A DNA stretch of 64,000 nt, taken from contig NZ_JAPVLU010000022.1 in the NCBI RefSeq assembly GCF_027158205.1, positions 82,165-146,164 on the forward strand, in the 5' to 3' direction. This stretch comes from Streptomyces sp. H39-S7 (lineage in GTDB: Bacteria; Actinomycetota; Actinomycetes; Streptomycetales; Streptomycetaceae). Below, in pieces: positions 44,238 through 53,109 of this stretch. How positions within the stretch are numbered: position 1 is the first letter of the stretch; each line of letters opens with the position of its first letter. The notes beneath the pieces are model-generated. The model worked only from the letters and a program-made list of their open reading frames with translations. It made no database searches and had not been told where the DNA came from. The translations under genes were made by a program, and so were the position numbers.

Positions 44238-45143
44238 TCAGAGCAGATTGGGAAGCAGACAGGTCGCCGCACCCGACGCGGCGACCCCGAGCGCGGCGAG
44301 CACCGGCACAGCGGTGATCCAGGTCTGCCACCGACCCCACCGACGGTGCAGCCACACGGTGAGCAGCGCGGCCGCCAGCAGCGCCTGCGACCACAGATAG
44401 ACCGACAACCAGGCCCCGTCCTCGCTCCCGAGCGGCTTCTCGGAGTCCTCGATCCACCCGGCCCGGCGCGGCCGGGGCGGACTCGGCTGCGTCTCCGACA
44501 CCAGATCGGCATCGACCCGCACCACCCCGGACGGCGTATAGGCCCCGCCGGTCGCGGTGACGAGCGTGAGCCGCCCCTTACCGGCCCCGGGAACCGCCGG
44601 CAGCGGATCGCCGTCCCGCCGCGTCCCCGTGACGCGGTACTCGGCGGTGGACTGCCCGGTCGTCACCCTGATCTCGGCACCCACCGGCAGCCGGGCGATG
44701 TCGTTGAACGGCCCCCCGTACCCCCACGCCCGCCCGAGGATCTGGCTGGTGCCCGCCTGCCCGGGAAACGGGGTGTCCCGCCGGTGCCCGGGCCCGGAGC
44801 GCAGCACACCCGACCCGGTCCCCTCGAAGACGACCTGCTTCACCCCGAGCGCCGGAATCCGCAACAACGCCATGGGCGCGCCCACTTCCAACGGCTCGCC
44901 GTCGAACGTGGCCTGCCCGACCGGCGCGGTCCCCATGGCGAGCTGCGCCCGCAGATCGTCATACGCGGTGCGCTGATCACGCGCGTGCTGCAGGTGCCCC
45001 ACCACCGTCAGGTTGGCGGCAAAGCCGAGCAGCAGCGCCGCGAGCACGCACAGGGCGGCGCCCGCCAGCGCGATCCCCGGGGCGGCCGGAGGATCGGCGA
45101 CGGGCTCCGGGGTCGCGAGCGGGGGTGGGGCAAGCACGGTCAC
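44238..45143 (-). CDS. sortase-fold membrane protein lacking the catalytic residues (pseudo-sortase)
   Basis: This 301-residue protein has an N-terminal membrane helix (about 23-45), a sortase-like beta-barrel domain (about 85-215) and two C-terminal helices (about 247-266 and 275-297). The fold is recognised from LLRIPALGVKQVVFEGT, GPGHRRDTPFPGQAG, GGPFNDIARLPVGAEIRV and RLTLVTATGG. In active sortases the third block is preceded by G-H-R and the last reads TLxTC; here the His position is Arg138 (LGRAWGYGGPF) and the Cys is Ala197. The Arg near 205-209 also seems displaced. It lies between the LAHTG protein and pstB. Confidence 0.85.
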   Translation of the reverse strand: MTVLAPPPLATPEPVADPPAAPGIALAGAALCVLAALLLGFAANLTVVGHLQHARDQRTAYDDLRAQLAMGTAPVGQATFDGEPLEVGAPMALLRIPALGVKQVVFEGTGSGVLRSGPGHRRDTPFPGQAGTSQILGRAWGYGGPFNDIARLPVGAEIRVTTGQSTAEYRVTGTRRDGDPLPAVPGAGKGRLTLVTATGGAYTPSGVVRVDADLVSETQPSPPRPRRAGWIEDSEKPLGSEDGAWLSVYLWSQALLAAALLTVWLHRRWGRWQTWITAVPVLAALGVAASGAATCLLPNLL

Positions 45144-45220
45144 GGCAATGCGCTCCTGGTAGTTGGTCCGCTCGGGACACGAGCAGGACGCCGAACGGGA
45201 AAGTCACGGCCGCCGGCCGG

Positions 45221-46351
45221 TCAGCGGTGCCGCGGAGCACCGAATGTCAGCAGCCCACTGCGCCGCGCGTGCCGCACGAACAACGCACCCGCCACAGCCA
45301 GCGCAGCAGCCGCAAACCCCAGCGGCAGCGCCGCCCCGGCACCGGTGTGGGCCAGGCTGCCGTTCCCACCGGTGCTGCCGCCGGAAGACCCGGACCCACC
45401 GGACCCACCGGAACCCCCGTCACCAGAAGTCCCGCCCGACGTCGCATCGCTCGTGGTCTCCGTCGAAGTCGTCGTAGTCGACCCCGTGTCGGTGGGCGAC
45501 GGAATCCCGGTGTCGGAAGGGGTCGGAGACCCCGTCCCCGTATCCGTGGCGGAAGGCGACGGCGACCCCGTAGCCCCCGTGATCGCGTACGCCACCACCG
45601 CCGACGACGACGCAACGAACGCCGCCGGATCGGTGGGCGTGAACCGCGCCGTCAGATCATGCGCGCCCGCGACCAGCGCGGAGGTCTTCACCACGGCCTG
45701 CCCGGAGACCACGTCGGCCTCCCCCAGCGCGGTCGCGCCGTCGAAGAACGCGAGCTTGCCGACGGCGGCGGCCGGGTCGACGGTCGCCGTGAGGGAGACT
45801 TCGGCGCCCGCGGCGGCCGTGCCCGCAGGGCTCGCGGTCAGGGTGGTGGCGGTGGGAACGGCCTGGGACTTCACCGTCCAGGTGTCCCCGGTGCTGGTGA
45901 TGGTCGTGGAGAAGGCGGCCGGCGCCGCGTCCCCGGTGCCGTTCCAGCACGTGACGCGCAGTTCGTGGTCACCGTCGCCGACCGGCGCGCCGATGACGTC
46001 GGCCAGCGTTCCGCCGATCGCGTCGTAGGTGAGGGTGAACGGCCCGGTGTCGAATCCGCCGGACTCGCGGGCGCCGGGGATGGTGACAGCGGTGCCGTCC
46101 GGCAGGACGAACTGCAGCGCCGCCGACGCGCCGAAGCCCGCCGGGCAGGCGGCGGAGGTCCGCAGTGAGGCGAGGAACGGATCGGCGGTGAGGTCGCCGT
46201 TGGCCGGGGTGGGCGCGAACGTGCCGGCGCCGGCGTCACTCCCGGCGTGCGCGGCCGGAGCCGCGCCGAACAGGGCCGCCGCGGCGGCGAGGAGGAGCGC
46301 CGCCAGGGCGAACAGGGCGGCCGGGACTCTTCGTGGTGCGATGACGATCAT
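45221..46351 (-). CDS. secreted Ig-like protein with LAHTG cell-wall sorting signal
   Basis: This 376-residue protein has a signal peptide (about 1-35, ending PAAHA), an N-terminal beta-rich domain with two cysteines, an Ig-like repeat domain (PTATTLTASPAGTAAAGAEV through DLTARFTPTDPAAF), and a Ser/Thr/Gly/Asp-rich stalk. The sorting signal LAHTG (333-337) is followed by a hydrophobic helix and a RHARRSG basic tail. LAxTG is the motif of Streptomyces class E sortases. ATG 46351 has a G-rich Shine-Dalgarno. The next gene encodes a sortase without its catalytic residues, so anchoring probably depends on a housekeeping sortase elsewhere. Confidence 0.88.
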   Translation of the reverse strand: MIVIAPRRVPAALFALAALLLAAAAALFGAAPAAHAGSDAGAGTFAPTPANGDLTADPFLASLRTSAACPAGFGASAALQFVLPDGTAVTIPGARESGGFDTGPFTLTYDAIGGTLADVIGAPVGDGDHELRVTCWNGTGDAAPAAFSTTITSTGDTWTVKSQAVPTATTLTASPAGTAAAGAEVSLTATVDPAAAVGKLAFFDGATALGEADVVSGQAVVKTSALVAGAHDLTARFTPTDPAAFVASSSAVVAYAITGATGSPSPSATDTGTGSPTPSDTGIPSPTDTGSTTTTSTETTSDATSGGTSGDGGSGGSGGSGSSGGSTGGNGSLAHTGAGAALPLGFAAAALAVAGALFVRHARRSGLLTFGAPRHR

Positions 46352-46394
46352 GGTGGCGATCCCCCCAAGGGATGTACGGCGGTTCAGGACGGAG

Positions 46395-46421
46395 GGCCGG
46401 GCGCCTGGAGGGCGCCCGGCC
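46395..46421 (-). terminator. hairpin between the third binding protein gene and the LAHTG gene
   Basis: GGCCGGGCGCC (46395-46405) pairs perfectly with 46411-46421 around a 5-base loop. It may end or attenuate the upstream transcript inside the cluster. Confidence 0.65.
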
Positions 46422-46467
46422 GTCACGCGGGGTGGGGTGTCAGGTCAGCAACAGGGCAGCGGAACCG

Positions 46468-47445
46468 TTACTTCTCGCCCTTGACGGTGGTGGCGCCGCA
46501 AGCGGTGCCGAGCGAGCCGAAGCCGTAGTTCTGGATGACGGTGGTCTGGGCGCAGACCTTCGACGTCGTGCCGACGAAGGTGGTGGAGATGAGCGCGTTC
46601 GTCAGCTTCGCGGTCGGGACGACGTTGTAGACGTCACGCACGATCGGGAACGCGGTGTTCAGGACGCCGGAAGTGGTCGGCGCGACGCCGTTGACGTTGC
46701 GCAGCACGGCCGAACCCCGCCGGTTCGGCACGTTCGGCAGGCTCTTGCCCTGCGCGATGTACTGGGCGATCGAGTACGGCATGATCTGGCTGTTGTTGGT
46801 GAGCGCCAGGCCGTTGTTCTCCTGGATCGTGCCGTTGACGCACGAGCCGATCGTGGCGTCGGTCAGGCCGAGGGTGTTCAGCCAGAACTTCCGCGTGCCG
46901 GAACCGGTCTGCGGCAGCAGGGGCTGGATCGTCACACCGTTCAGCGACGTCAGCGTGCACTTGTAGATGTCGGTCAGCTGGGTCTTGGTGAGGTTCGTCG
47001 GCAGTGCGCTGAAGGAGCGCGTGGCGTAGGTGACGCCGTCCTTCGCGAAGGGGATGAAGGTCAGGTCCGTGGTGCTGGTGTCCGACGGGCCGCTCGACGA
47101 GCGCGCGAAGTCGAGGCAGCCGGTGGCGTTGTCCACGGCGTTGTTCAGGGCGGCGATGCCGGCCCCGGAACCGTCGGGGCGGGCGAGGGTGTCACAGCCC
47201 ACCGCACGCGTCTTGATGGGGGACGTTCCGGTCGCGTCGTAAGAGGCGATGATCTTGCCGCTCGCGTTCGTGACGACGTCGCCGAGACCGTTCACCACGT
47301 CCTGGGTGGTGTCGGAACCGACCCCGGCGAGCTGCCGGTACTCGCCGGCCGGCGGGTTGGCCGAGGCGGGGACGGCCAAGGCGGCGAGGCTGAGGGCGGC
47401 AGTGGCGGTGATGAAGCCGATACGAGCGCGGGACTTGACGTTCAC
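46468..47445 (-). CDS. secreted PstS-like solute-binding protein
   Basis: This 325-residue protein starts at GTG 47445, 8 bases after GGAGGA. It has a signal peptide (about 1-29, ending PASANP) without a lipobox, then a PBP-like domain: GVGSDTTQDVVNG near the start, DFARSSSGPSDT and PQTGSGTRKFWL typical of the phosphate-binding superfamily, and a C-terminal Cys pair region. It has no anchor and would be released or held by a partner. It has its own upstream region of 204 bases. Confidence 0.85.
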   Translation of the reverse strand: MNVKSRARIGFITATAALSLAALAVPASANPPAGEYRQLAGVGSDTTQDVVNGLGDVVTNASGKIIASYDATGTSPIKTRAVGCDTLARPDGSGAGIAALNNAVDNATGCLDFARSSSGPSDTSTTDLTFIPFAKDGVTYATRSFSALPTNLTKTQLTDIYKCTLTSLNGVTIQPLLPQTGSGTRKFWLNTLGLTDATIGSCVNGTIQENNGLALTNNSQIMPYSIAQYIAQGKSLPNVPNRRGSAVLRNVNGVAPTTSGVLNTAFPIVRDVYNVVPTAKLTNALISTTFVGTTSKVCAQTTVIQNYGFGSLGTACGATTVKGEK

Positions 47446-47457
47446 TTCTGTTCTCCT

Positions 47458-47484
47458 CCGAATAAACGGAATACCGAATGGACG
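47458..47484 (-). promoter_or_regulatory. direct repeats upstream of the third binding protein gene, possible PHO box
   Basis: On the minus strand CGTCCATTCGG (47484-47474) and CGTTTATTCGG (47468-47458) are 11-base direct repeats starting 16 bases apart, resembling Streptomyces PhoP sites (GTTCAYYYRCG-like). TTGAGC lies 3 bases further upstream. The spacing differs from the usual 11 bases. Confidence 0.35.
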
Positions 47485-47649
47485 CTCAAGCAAAATCCGG
47501 ACTTTCGTGCTGCCGACCCGTCGATCGGCCACGGCAAACAATTCCCCAAATCCGTTGCGGGGGCCACCAATTGAGGCGGATGAAAAGGTTACGGGAGGGT
47601 TTCCAAGGCGCCCCTTAGGGAGTTCGCCGCACCACTCGCACCACAAGAC

Positions 47650-50130
47650 TCAGGACCGCCGCCGCCACGCCCCCCACCTGAGCATCGCCGGGCCCGCCAG
47701 CGCCGCGGCGCCGCCCGTGACGAGGACCGCCAGCAGTACCCAGCGGACGGCGCCGAGCACCGCGCCCGGCGTGGAGCCGGTGGCGCGCACGACGTTCTGC
47801 TTCTGCGGATCGATGTGCTTCGCCGGGTTCACGGGCGGGGTGGCGGACGCCGGGGGCCCGCCCGAAGCGCCGCCGGCGCCTGTCGTGCCGCCGCCGGGAC
47901 CGCCGGACGCCGCCCCACCGCCGGTACCGGACGAGGTCCCGCCCGCGCTTCCCGCGCCGGCCGTGCCGCCGCCGTCCGCGCCCGCCGGGCCCGTCGCCTT
48001 CTCCAGCGAGACGGCGGCGGCGAGCGCCTGGGCGCGCAGCGCCTGCGGCATGGGCGCGTAACCGGGCGGCAGCTGGCCCGCCGACACCCCGGGCGTCTGA
48101 CCGGACCCGGCCGCATAGCGGATGAGGCGGCTGTACGCCGTACGGTCGGTGGCGGACCTGCCCGTCGAGGCGGCGGCGTAGGTGACGGTGGTCAGCGGGT
48201 ATGCCCCGCCCCTGGCGCCCGCCGGGTCGGGGGTGAGCACTCCGGGGACGGCGGAGGGCCGCATCGTCCCGACGCCCTGGGCGAGGGACTCGTTCGTCGG
48301 CTTCACGAACGTGCCGTCGGCGGTGCGCAGCGCGGCGGTCCGCAGTCCGTACCGGGCCGCGGAGGCGGAGTCGACGAGGGCGATGACGGCCCGGTCGCCG
48401 GGCTTGGAGGCCTGGCTGACCAGCTTCGCCTTGTGCGCGTTGCTGTCGAGTTCGGCGACGATCGTCCGCCCGGTGTTGCCGCGCCGGGTGCGCTGGGCGC
48501 TGTCGTGCATGTCCTGGGTGTACGGGTCCAGGTCGGTGATGCCGTACGTGAGCGGGTCGTTCGCGGGCACCGAGAGCGCGGGCGACAGCGTCGGGTCGGA
48601 CTTCGGGAAGTCGGTCAGACCGGTGTCCTTGTCCAGGGTCAGGCTGCCGAAGTACGGGTTGATCCTCGCGCCCCAGGGGTCCGGCTTCCCGGCGAGGAAG
48701 TCCCTGGCCTCCGGGTCCGACCGCAGCCACTGCCAGACCAGCCGGGCGGTGTCGGTCTCGTCCAGCGGCACCAGCAGCGAAAGCGGCCGGGCCGCGTCGA
48801 CCGCCCAGTTCTTGTACTGCGGATTGAGGGCGATGAATTCCGGGTCGTTGCGCAGGGACGCGGGATTCTTCGCCACATGTGCCGGCGGTTGCGCCAATTG
48901 CCAGCCCGGCACGTCACGAATATAGGAATGGGTGAGCATTTTCGCTACGAGTCGCGGCGTCAGCCGCATTTCCTGCAGCTCGCCGGAGCCCGGCGTCTCG
49001 ATATGGAACCCAAGGGTGAGGCCGGAGACCGCGACCGGCGCGTGCACCACCGGCGGACCGCCCTCGGCCGCCTCCACCGGGTCGAGGGTGAAGGCCAGCC
49101 CGGGAGCGTCGGCCGCGGTCGCCGTGACCTGGCGGCGGGCGTACGGCTCACCGCTCTGGCTGAAGCCGAACGTCGTGCCGGTGCTCTGGCAGAGCACCGG
49201 CTGCCACGACGTCAGCGCGTCCGTCACCATCTCCGAGCCGATGGTGCGGGACTCGGGCTGGCCGATCGGGCAGTAGGAGCCGGTGGCCAGGAAGTCCAGC
49301 CGGAAGACGAGCCGCTGCTCCCAGCTGGTGGCGGAGAGCCCGGACGCGTCCACCTTGTCCCCGGCGGTCCCCGTCGTGCCGTCCGCGTCGTGCGCTCCCC
49401 GTGGCACGACGACCAGCCAGCAGTGCCGCGGCCCACCGGCCGTGGCGTCGCCGCAGCCCAGGTGGGGTGCCTGGACGACGGTCTGCGCCTCGAAGACCGA
49501 CTCCCCCGTGCCGTCGGCTCCGACGCGTACGAACGGCTGCTCGTTGGTGTCGATCGGGCCGAAGTAGGTGAAGTCGGTGGAGGACTTGGTCGGCTTCCCC
49601 TTGACCGGGCGGAACGGCACGAACGGGTTGTCGAAGGGGTGCGCCGGGTCCAGGACGTAGGTCTTCTCGCCCGGGTCGACCTGGTCGGGCAGCGCACGCT
49701 GGCCGGCCCACCGGCCGCCGGTGCCCCCGATGCCCGAGGCGCCGAACTCGCAGTTCTCCCGGTCGGGACCGTCGGGTCCGTCTCCCCAGCACTGCATGAG
49801 CTGCAGGTAGTTGGAGGTGAACTCGGTGTCGGTGGTCGGTGCCCCGCCGGTCCAGGTGACCCGGACGCCCTGGGCCCGCAGCTTCCTCGTCTGGTGGACG
49901 GTGACCTTCAGGGCGGAGAAGTCGTCGTAGCGGCCCTTGGGCCCGGAGAGCGTGACGGCGGACTCCTCGCCGTCGGCGGCGCTCGCCTGGGAGGTGGTGG
50001 CAGGCAGCGGCAGCAGGGCGATCGCGAAGGCGGCGAGGAGGGCGGCGAAACCGAGTACCCGCTGGTTCGTGCGCGTGCTCATGCGCGTGTTCATCCGCGT
50101 GCTCGTGCGCTCGTTCATGCGCTTGTTCAT
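47650..50130 (-). CDS. large membrane-anchored binding-protein-like surface protein
   Basis: This 826-residue protein starts at ATG 50130, overlapping the upstream stop (ATGA), with GAGGA in place. A repetitive N-terminus (six [MT][NS]xR units) leads into a signal sequence (VLGFAALLAAFAIALLPLPA). A beta-rich domain follows (about 40-330, with cysteines such as LMQCWGDG and ENCEFG), then a PBP-like domain (about 370-680, for example MLTHSYIRDVPGWQLAQPPA and PLDETDTARLVWQWLRSD). A Gly/Ser/Ala stalk and a C-terminal helix with WGAWRRRS end it. It probably presents a binding domain outside the cell; no enzyme motif is visible. Confidence 0.82.
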   Translation of the reverse strand: MNKRMNERTSTRMNTRMSTRTNQRVLGFAALLAAFAIALLPLPATTSQASAADGEESAVTLSGPKGRYDDFSALKVTVHQTRKLRAQGVRVTWTGGAPTTDTEFTSNYLQLMQCWGDGPDGPDRENCEFGASGIGGTGGRWAGQRALPDQVDPGEKTYVLDPAHPFDNPFVPFRPVKGKPTKSSTDFTYFGPIDTNEQPFVRVGADGTGESVFEAQTVVQAPHLGCGDATAGGPRHCWLVVVPRGAHDADGTTGTAGDKVDASGLSATSWEQRLVFRLDFLATGSYCPIGQPESRTIGSEMVTDALTSWQPVLCQSTGTTFGFSQSGEPYARRQVTATAADAPGLAFTLDPVEAAEGGPPVVHAPVAVSGLTLGFHIETPGSGELQEMRLTPRLVAKMLTHSYIRDVPGWQLAQPPAHVAKNPASLRNDPEFIALNPQYKNWAVDAARPLSLLVPLDETDTARLVWQWLRSDPEARDFLAGKPDPWGARINPYFGSLTLDKDTGLTDFPKSDPTLSPALSVPANDPLTYGITDLDPYTQDMHDSAQRTRRGNTGRTIVAELDSNAHKAKLVSQASKPGDRAVIALVDSASAARYGLRTAALRTADGTFVKPTNESLAQGVGTMRPSAVPGVLTPDPAGARGGAYPLTTVTYAAASTGRSATDRTAYSRLIRYAAGSGQTPGVSAGQLPPGYAPMPQALRAQALAAAVSLEKATGPAGADGGGTAGAGSAGGTSSGTGGGAASGGPGGGTTGAGGASGGPPASATPPVNPAKHIDPQKQNVVRATGSTPGAVLGAVRWVLLAVLVTGGAAALAGPAMLRWGAWRRRS
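50059..50130 (-). repeat. 12-nt tandem repeat at the start of the large surface protein gene
   Basis: Six 12-base units of ATGAACACGCGC type encode MNKR MNER TSTR MNTR MSTR TNQR. Several units begin with ATG, so slippage would change the N-terminal length without shifting frame. Confidence 0.75.
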
Positions 50131-51830
50131 GCGCTTTTCCTCTTGCGGTCGGCCCGGTCGCCCAGCACCCGGGCGGCGATCGGCGGGCCGACGACCACAC
50201 CGAGCAGCAGGATCGCGGACAGCGCCATCAGCGTGGTGCGCAGCGCGCCCTGCCCGTCGGCGGCGAGCGAGACGGGGTTGCCCGCCACGGACGGGTCGCC
50301 GCCTCCGCCGCCGCTGTCGGCCGGCACCTGCTCCCCGGTGTCCGGGTCGATGGCGGTGGCGCCGGTCGTGCCGGTCGTCGCGCCCGCCGTCGTGGCGCCG
50401 GTGGTCCCGCCCGCCGCGGTGCCGCCGGTCGTCCCGGCGGACGTGCCGGCCGCCGTCCCGCCGGAGGACGTTCCGGACGCACCACCGGAGCTTCCTCCGT
50501 TCGCGCCGGCCTTCACCGGCGTCCGCTGGTCCTTGGCGCCGGCCGTGCCCGTCGAGCACTGTGTGCTGCCCCGCTGGTCGCAGGGCTGCGGGTACGGGGC
50601 CTTCTTGGCGAGGGTGTTGGAGCCGTCGGCGGAGAAGGTGGGGTTGCGGCAGCCCTTGATGTCGACGTTCTTGGCCTCCACGCCGGGGATCCGGCGGACC
50701 TGTGACAGCCCGGCCTGCACCAGGTTGATCGGCAGCGGCGAGTAGCCGAGCTGGTCGGCCTGCTGCTGCCCCTCGCAGAGGAAGTAGTAGGCGAACGCGC
50801 CGAGCGTCCTGCCCTTGTCCTCGGTGAAGGGCGCCTCGTTCGAGGTCGGGACGATCATGTAGCTGTAGCTGGACAGCGGGTACGCCCTGCGGTCACCGGA
50901 GCGGTAGACGTTGTCGAGGATCTGCGTCAGGTAGTCCGTGGAGTTCTTGTCGTCGTTGATCCGGGCGGACATCAGGCCCACGGCGACGCTGGAGGCCGTC
51001 GGCTCGACGTAGTAGCCGCTGCTGTTGAGCAGTTTGGCGACCGGGAAGCCGGTCTTGATCGCGTACGAGTACTCGACGTACGTGATCGCGCCCTCCGCCT
51101 GGGGCTGCCGGACGTAGCCGGAGACGCCCAGCGAGCCGGACTGCGCGGTGAACCCGGAGCCGGGGACGACCGGGTAGTACGACGTGAGGCCGCAGGGCGT
51201 CGGCTTGCCCGCGCGCCGGCAGTAGTCGTTCCACAGGCCGCTCTGCTCCTTGGCCATCCAGGTGCTGAACTGCGCGGTGGTGCCGGAGCCGTCGGAGCGG
51301 ACGACGGGGATGACCCGGCGGGCCGGGAGCGTCAGGCCGGGGTTGTCGGCGGCGACCTCGGGCGCGTTCCACATGGTGATCTTCCCGGTGAAGATCTTGG
51401 TGAGTACCGCGCCGGACAGCCGCAGGTTGGTGACCCGCTTGCCGCCGATCTTGAGGTTGTACATGAACGAGGTGCCGCCCGCGACGATCGGCATATAGGC
51501 GTAGCCGCGCTTCGGCGGTGCGTCCTTCACGCCGAACTCGGTGAGCCCGTACGGGATTTCCGAGACGCCGAAGTCCGAGACCCCGTTCTTGAACTGCTCG
51601 CGCCCGACGGACGAGCCGACCGCCGCGTAGTTCACCGTCATGCCGTACTGGGTGACGTTGCGCCGCCACTGGTCCAGCGCGTTGGAGCTCCAGGTGGAGC
51701 CCGCGCCGCTGATCTTGGTGTACGAGTCGGCGTGCGCGGCGGGCAGGTTCGCGGCGAGGAGCACGCAGAGCAGCGCGAGGAGCGCGGCGACGAGTCGGGC
51801 GCGGTTCATGGTTGCGGGTGCGGGTGTCAC
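50127..51830 (-). CDS. membrane-anchored PstS-like binding protein
   Basis: This 567-residue protein starts at GTG 51830 in a GTGA overlap with pstA, with GGAG 6 bases upstream. The signal sequence (about 8-28) ends HADS. The PstS-type domain follows: ISGAGSTWSSNALDQW, GGTSFMYNLKIGG, and RSDGSGTTAQFSTWMAKEQS, the canonical phosphate-site region. A Gly/Thr/Ala repeat stalk leads to a C-terminal helix (LMALSAILLLGVVVGPPIAA) and basic end. LAADG lies before that helix where a sorting motif LAxTG would be, apparently degenerate. It is the likely main receptor for PstC/PstA. Confidence 0.88.
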   Translation of the reverse strand: MTPAPATMNRARLVAALLALLCVLLAANLPAAHADSYTKISGAGSTWSSNALDQWRRNVTQYGMTVNYAAVGSSVGREQFKNGVSDFGVSEIPYGLTEFGVKDAPPKRGYAYMPIVAGGTSFMYNLKIGGKRVTNLRLSGAVLTKIFTGKITMWNAPEVAADNPGLTLPARRVIPVVRSDGSGTTAQFSTWMAKEQSGLWNDYCRRAGKPTPCGLTSYYPVVPGSGFTAQSGSLGVSGYVRQPQAEGAITYVEYSYAIKTGFPVAKLLNSSGYYVEPTASSVAVGLMSARINDDKNSTDYLTQILDNVYRSGDRRAYPLSSYSYMIVPTSNEAPFTEDKGRTLGAFAYYFLCEGQQQADQLGYSPLPINLVQAGLSQVRRIPGVEAKNVDIKGCRNPTFSADGSNTLAKKAPYPQPCDQRGSTQCSTGTAGAKDQRTPVKAGANGGSSGGASGTSSGGTAAGTSAGTTGGTAAGGTTGATTAGATTGTTGATAIDPDTGEQVPADSGGGGGDPSVAGNPVSLAADGQGALRTTLMALSAILLLGVVVGPPIAARVLGDRADRKRKSA

Positions 51831-53098
51831 AGAGCACTCCTGGTCGAGGCGGATGCAGGTGAGCCGGTCGACTCTGCGGCCCGTGCGGCGGTCCGTGCCC
51901 GGAACCGGGCCGCGTCGCGGCGCGAGGCCAGCACGCGCCGGTGCTCCTGGCGGCGGGTCAGCCGGCCGGGGCCGCGCCCGCCGATCACACGGGCGGCGAT
52001 GAACAGCAGCAGGACCAGTGCCATCAGCACCGCGGCCGTGCCGAACCCGCGCGCGATCATCGTCGGCTCGGGGGACTTGATGAACTCGAACGTGGCCAGC
52101 GGCAGCGAGACCTGCGGCCCCGACAGCGGATCGGTGTTGGTGACGGCGGTGAAGCCCGCGGTGAGCAGCACCGGTGAGGTCTCCCCGATGCCGCGCGCGG
52201 TGCCGAGGATCACGGAGGTGGTGAGCCCGGACCTGGCGGTGGGCAGCACCACGTGCCACACCGTGCGCCAGCGCGAGGTGCCGAGCGCGTACGCGGCCTC
52301 GCGCAGCGGTCCCGGCACCAGCCGGATGACGACGTCGGCGGCCCGGATGATGATCGGCAGCATCATCACGGCGAGCGCGAGGGCGGCGGCCAGCCCCGAA
52401 CGGTCGAGCCCGAGGGTGAGGATCGCGGTCGCGTAGACGAACAGGCCCGCCACGATCGACGGCAGGGCCGTCATCGCCTCCACGACGGTCCGCACGAACC
52501 GTGCGAACCGGCCCGGCACCTCGTTGAGGAAGACCGCGCACAGCAGCCCGGTCGGGACGGTGACCGCGAGGGCGATCCCGATCTGCTCCAGCGTCCCGGT
52601 GATCGCGTGCAGGATGCCGCCCGCCGACAGCGGGTCGAGAGGCCCGGCCGACGCCATGTCCTGCGTGTAGAAGTTCAGGTGCGGCAGCGCCTTGCGGCCC
52701 TCCCACAGGGTGTAGACGACGACGAAGGCGAGCGCGGCGAGCATCAGCAGGCCCAGGCTCTGGGTGATGACGGCCGCCACCCGGTCGCGGACGGCGGGGC
52801 CGTCCTCGTCGAACGAGACCAGCAGCGCGTACAGGCCGAGGAAGAGCCCGTACGCGACGAGCGCGAAGCCGAGCCCGCCGCTGAACGGCAGCAGCCGGGT
52901 GAAGAGCAGCGCGGTGATGCTCAGCGACGCCGCCGCGGCGCCCAGCAGCGCGTACACGTCGGTGGCCCGCAGCAGCGCGAGCCGCCGGCGGGGCTCGCGC
53001 TGGGGCTCAGCCGTCGTGGTGGCGGTGCCGGCGGTGGGAAGGGTGGTGCGCGGGGCGAGCGGTGGGCTCTCTCCGCGCGGTGGGGCGACGAGGGTCAT
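51827..53098 (-). CDS. pstA: phosphate ABC transporter permease PstA-like
   Basis: This 423-residue permease is longer than usual PstA because of an N-terminal extension with extra helices (about 47-115) and a basic C-terminal tail. The core has six helices and the binding-protein-dependent permease motif EAAYALGTSRWRTVWHVVLP (EAA loop) and GTARGIGETSPVLLTAGF. ATG 53098 follows pstC by 11 bases; its stop overlaps the next start. It pairs with PstC. Confidence 0.92.
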   Translation of the reverse strand: MTLVAPPRGESPPLAPRTTLPTAGTATTTAEPQREPRRRLALLRATDVYALLGAAAASLSITALLFTRLLPFSGGLGFALVAYGLFLGLYALLVSFDEDGPAVRDRVAAVITQSLGLLMLAALAFVVVYTLWEGRKALPHLNFYTQDMASAGPLDPLSAGGILHAITGTLEQIGIALAVTVPTGLLCAVFLNEVPGRFARFVRTVVEAMTALPSIVAGLFVYATAILTLGLDRSGLAAALALAVMMLPIIIRAADVVIRLVPGPLREAAYALGTSRWRTVWHVVLPTARSGLTTSVILGTARGIGETSPVLLTAGFTAVTNTDPLSGPQVSLPLATFEFIKSPEPTMIARGFGTAAVLMALVLLLFIAARVIGGRGPGRLTRRQEHRRVLASRRDAARFRARTAARAAESTGSPASASTRSAL

Positions 53099-53109
53099 CG
53101 GGCACTTCC

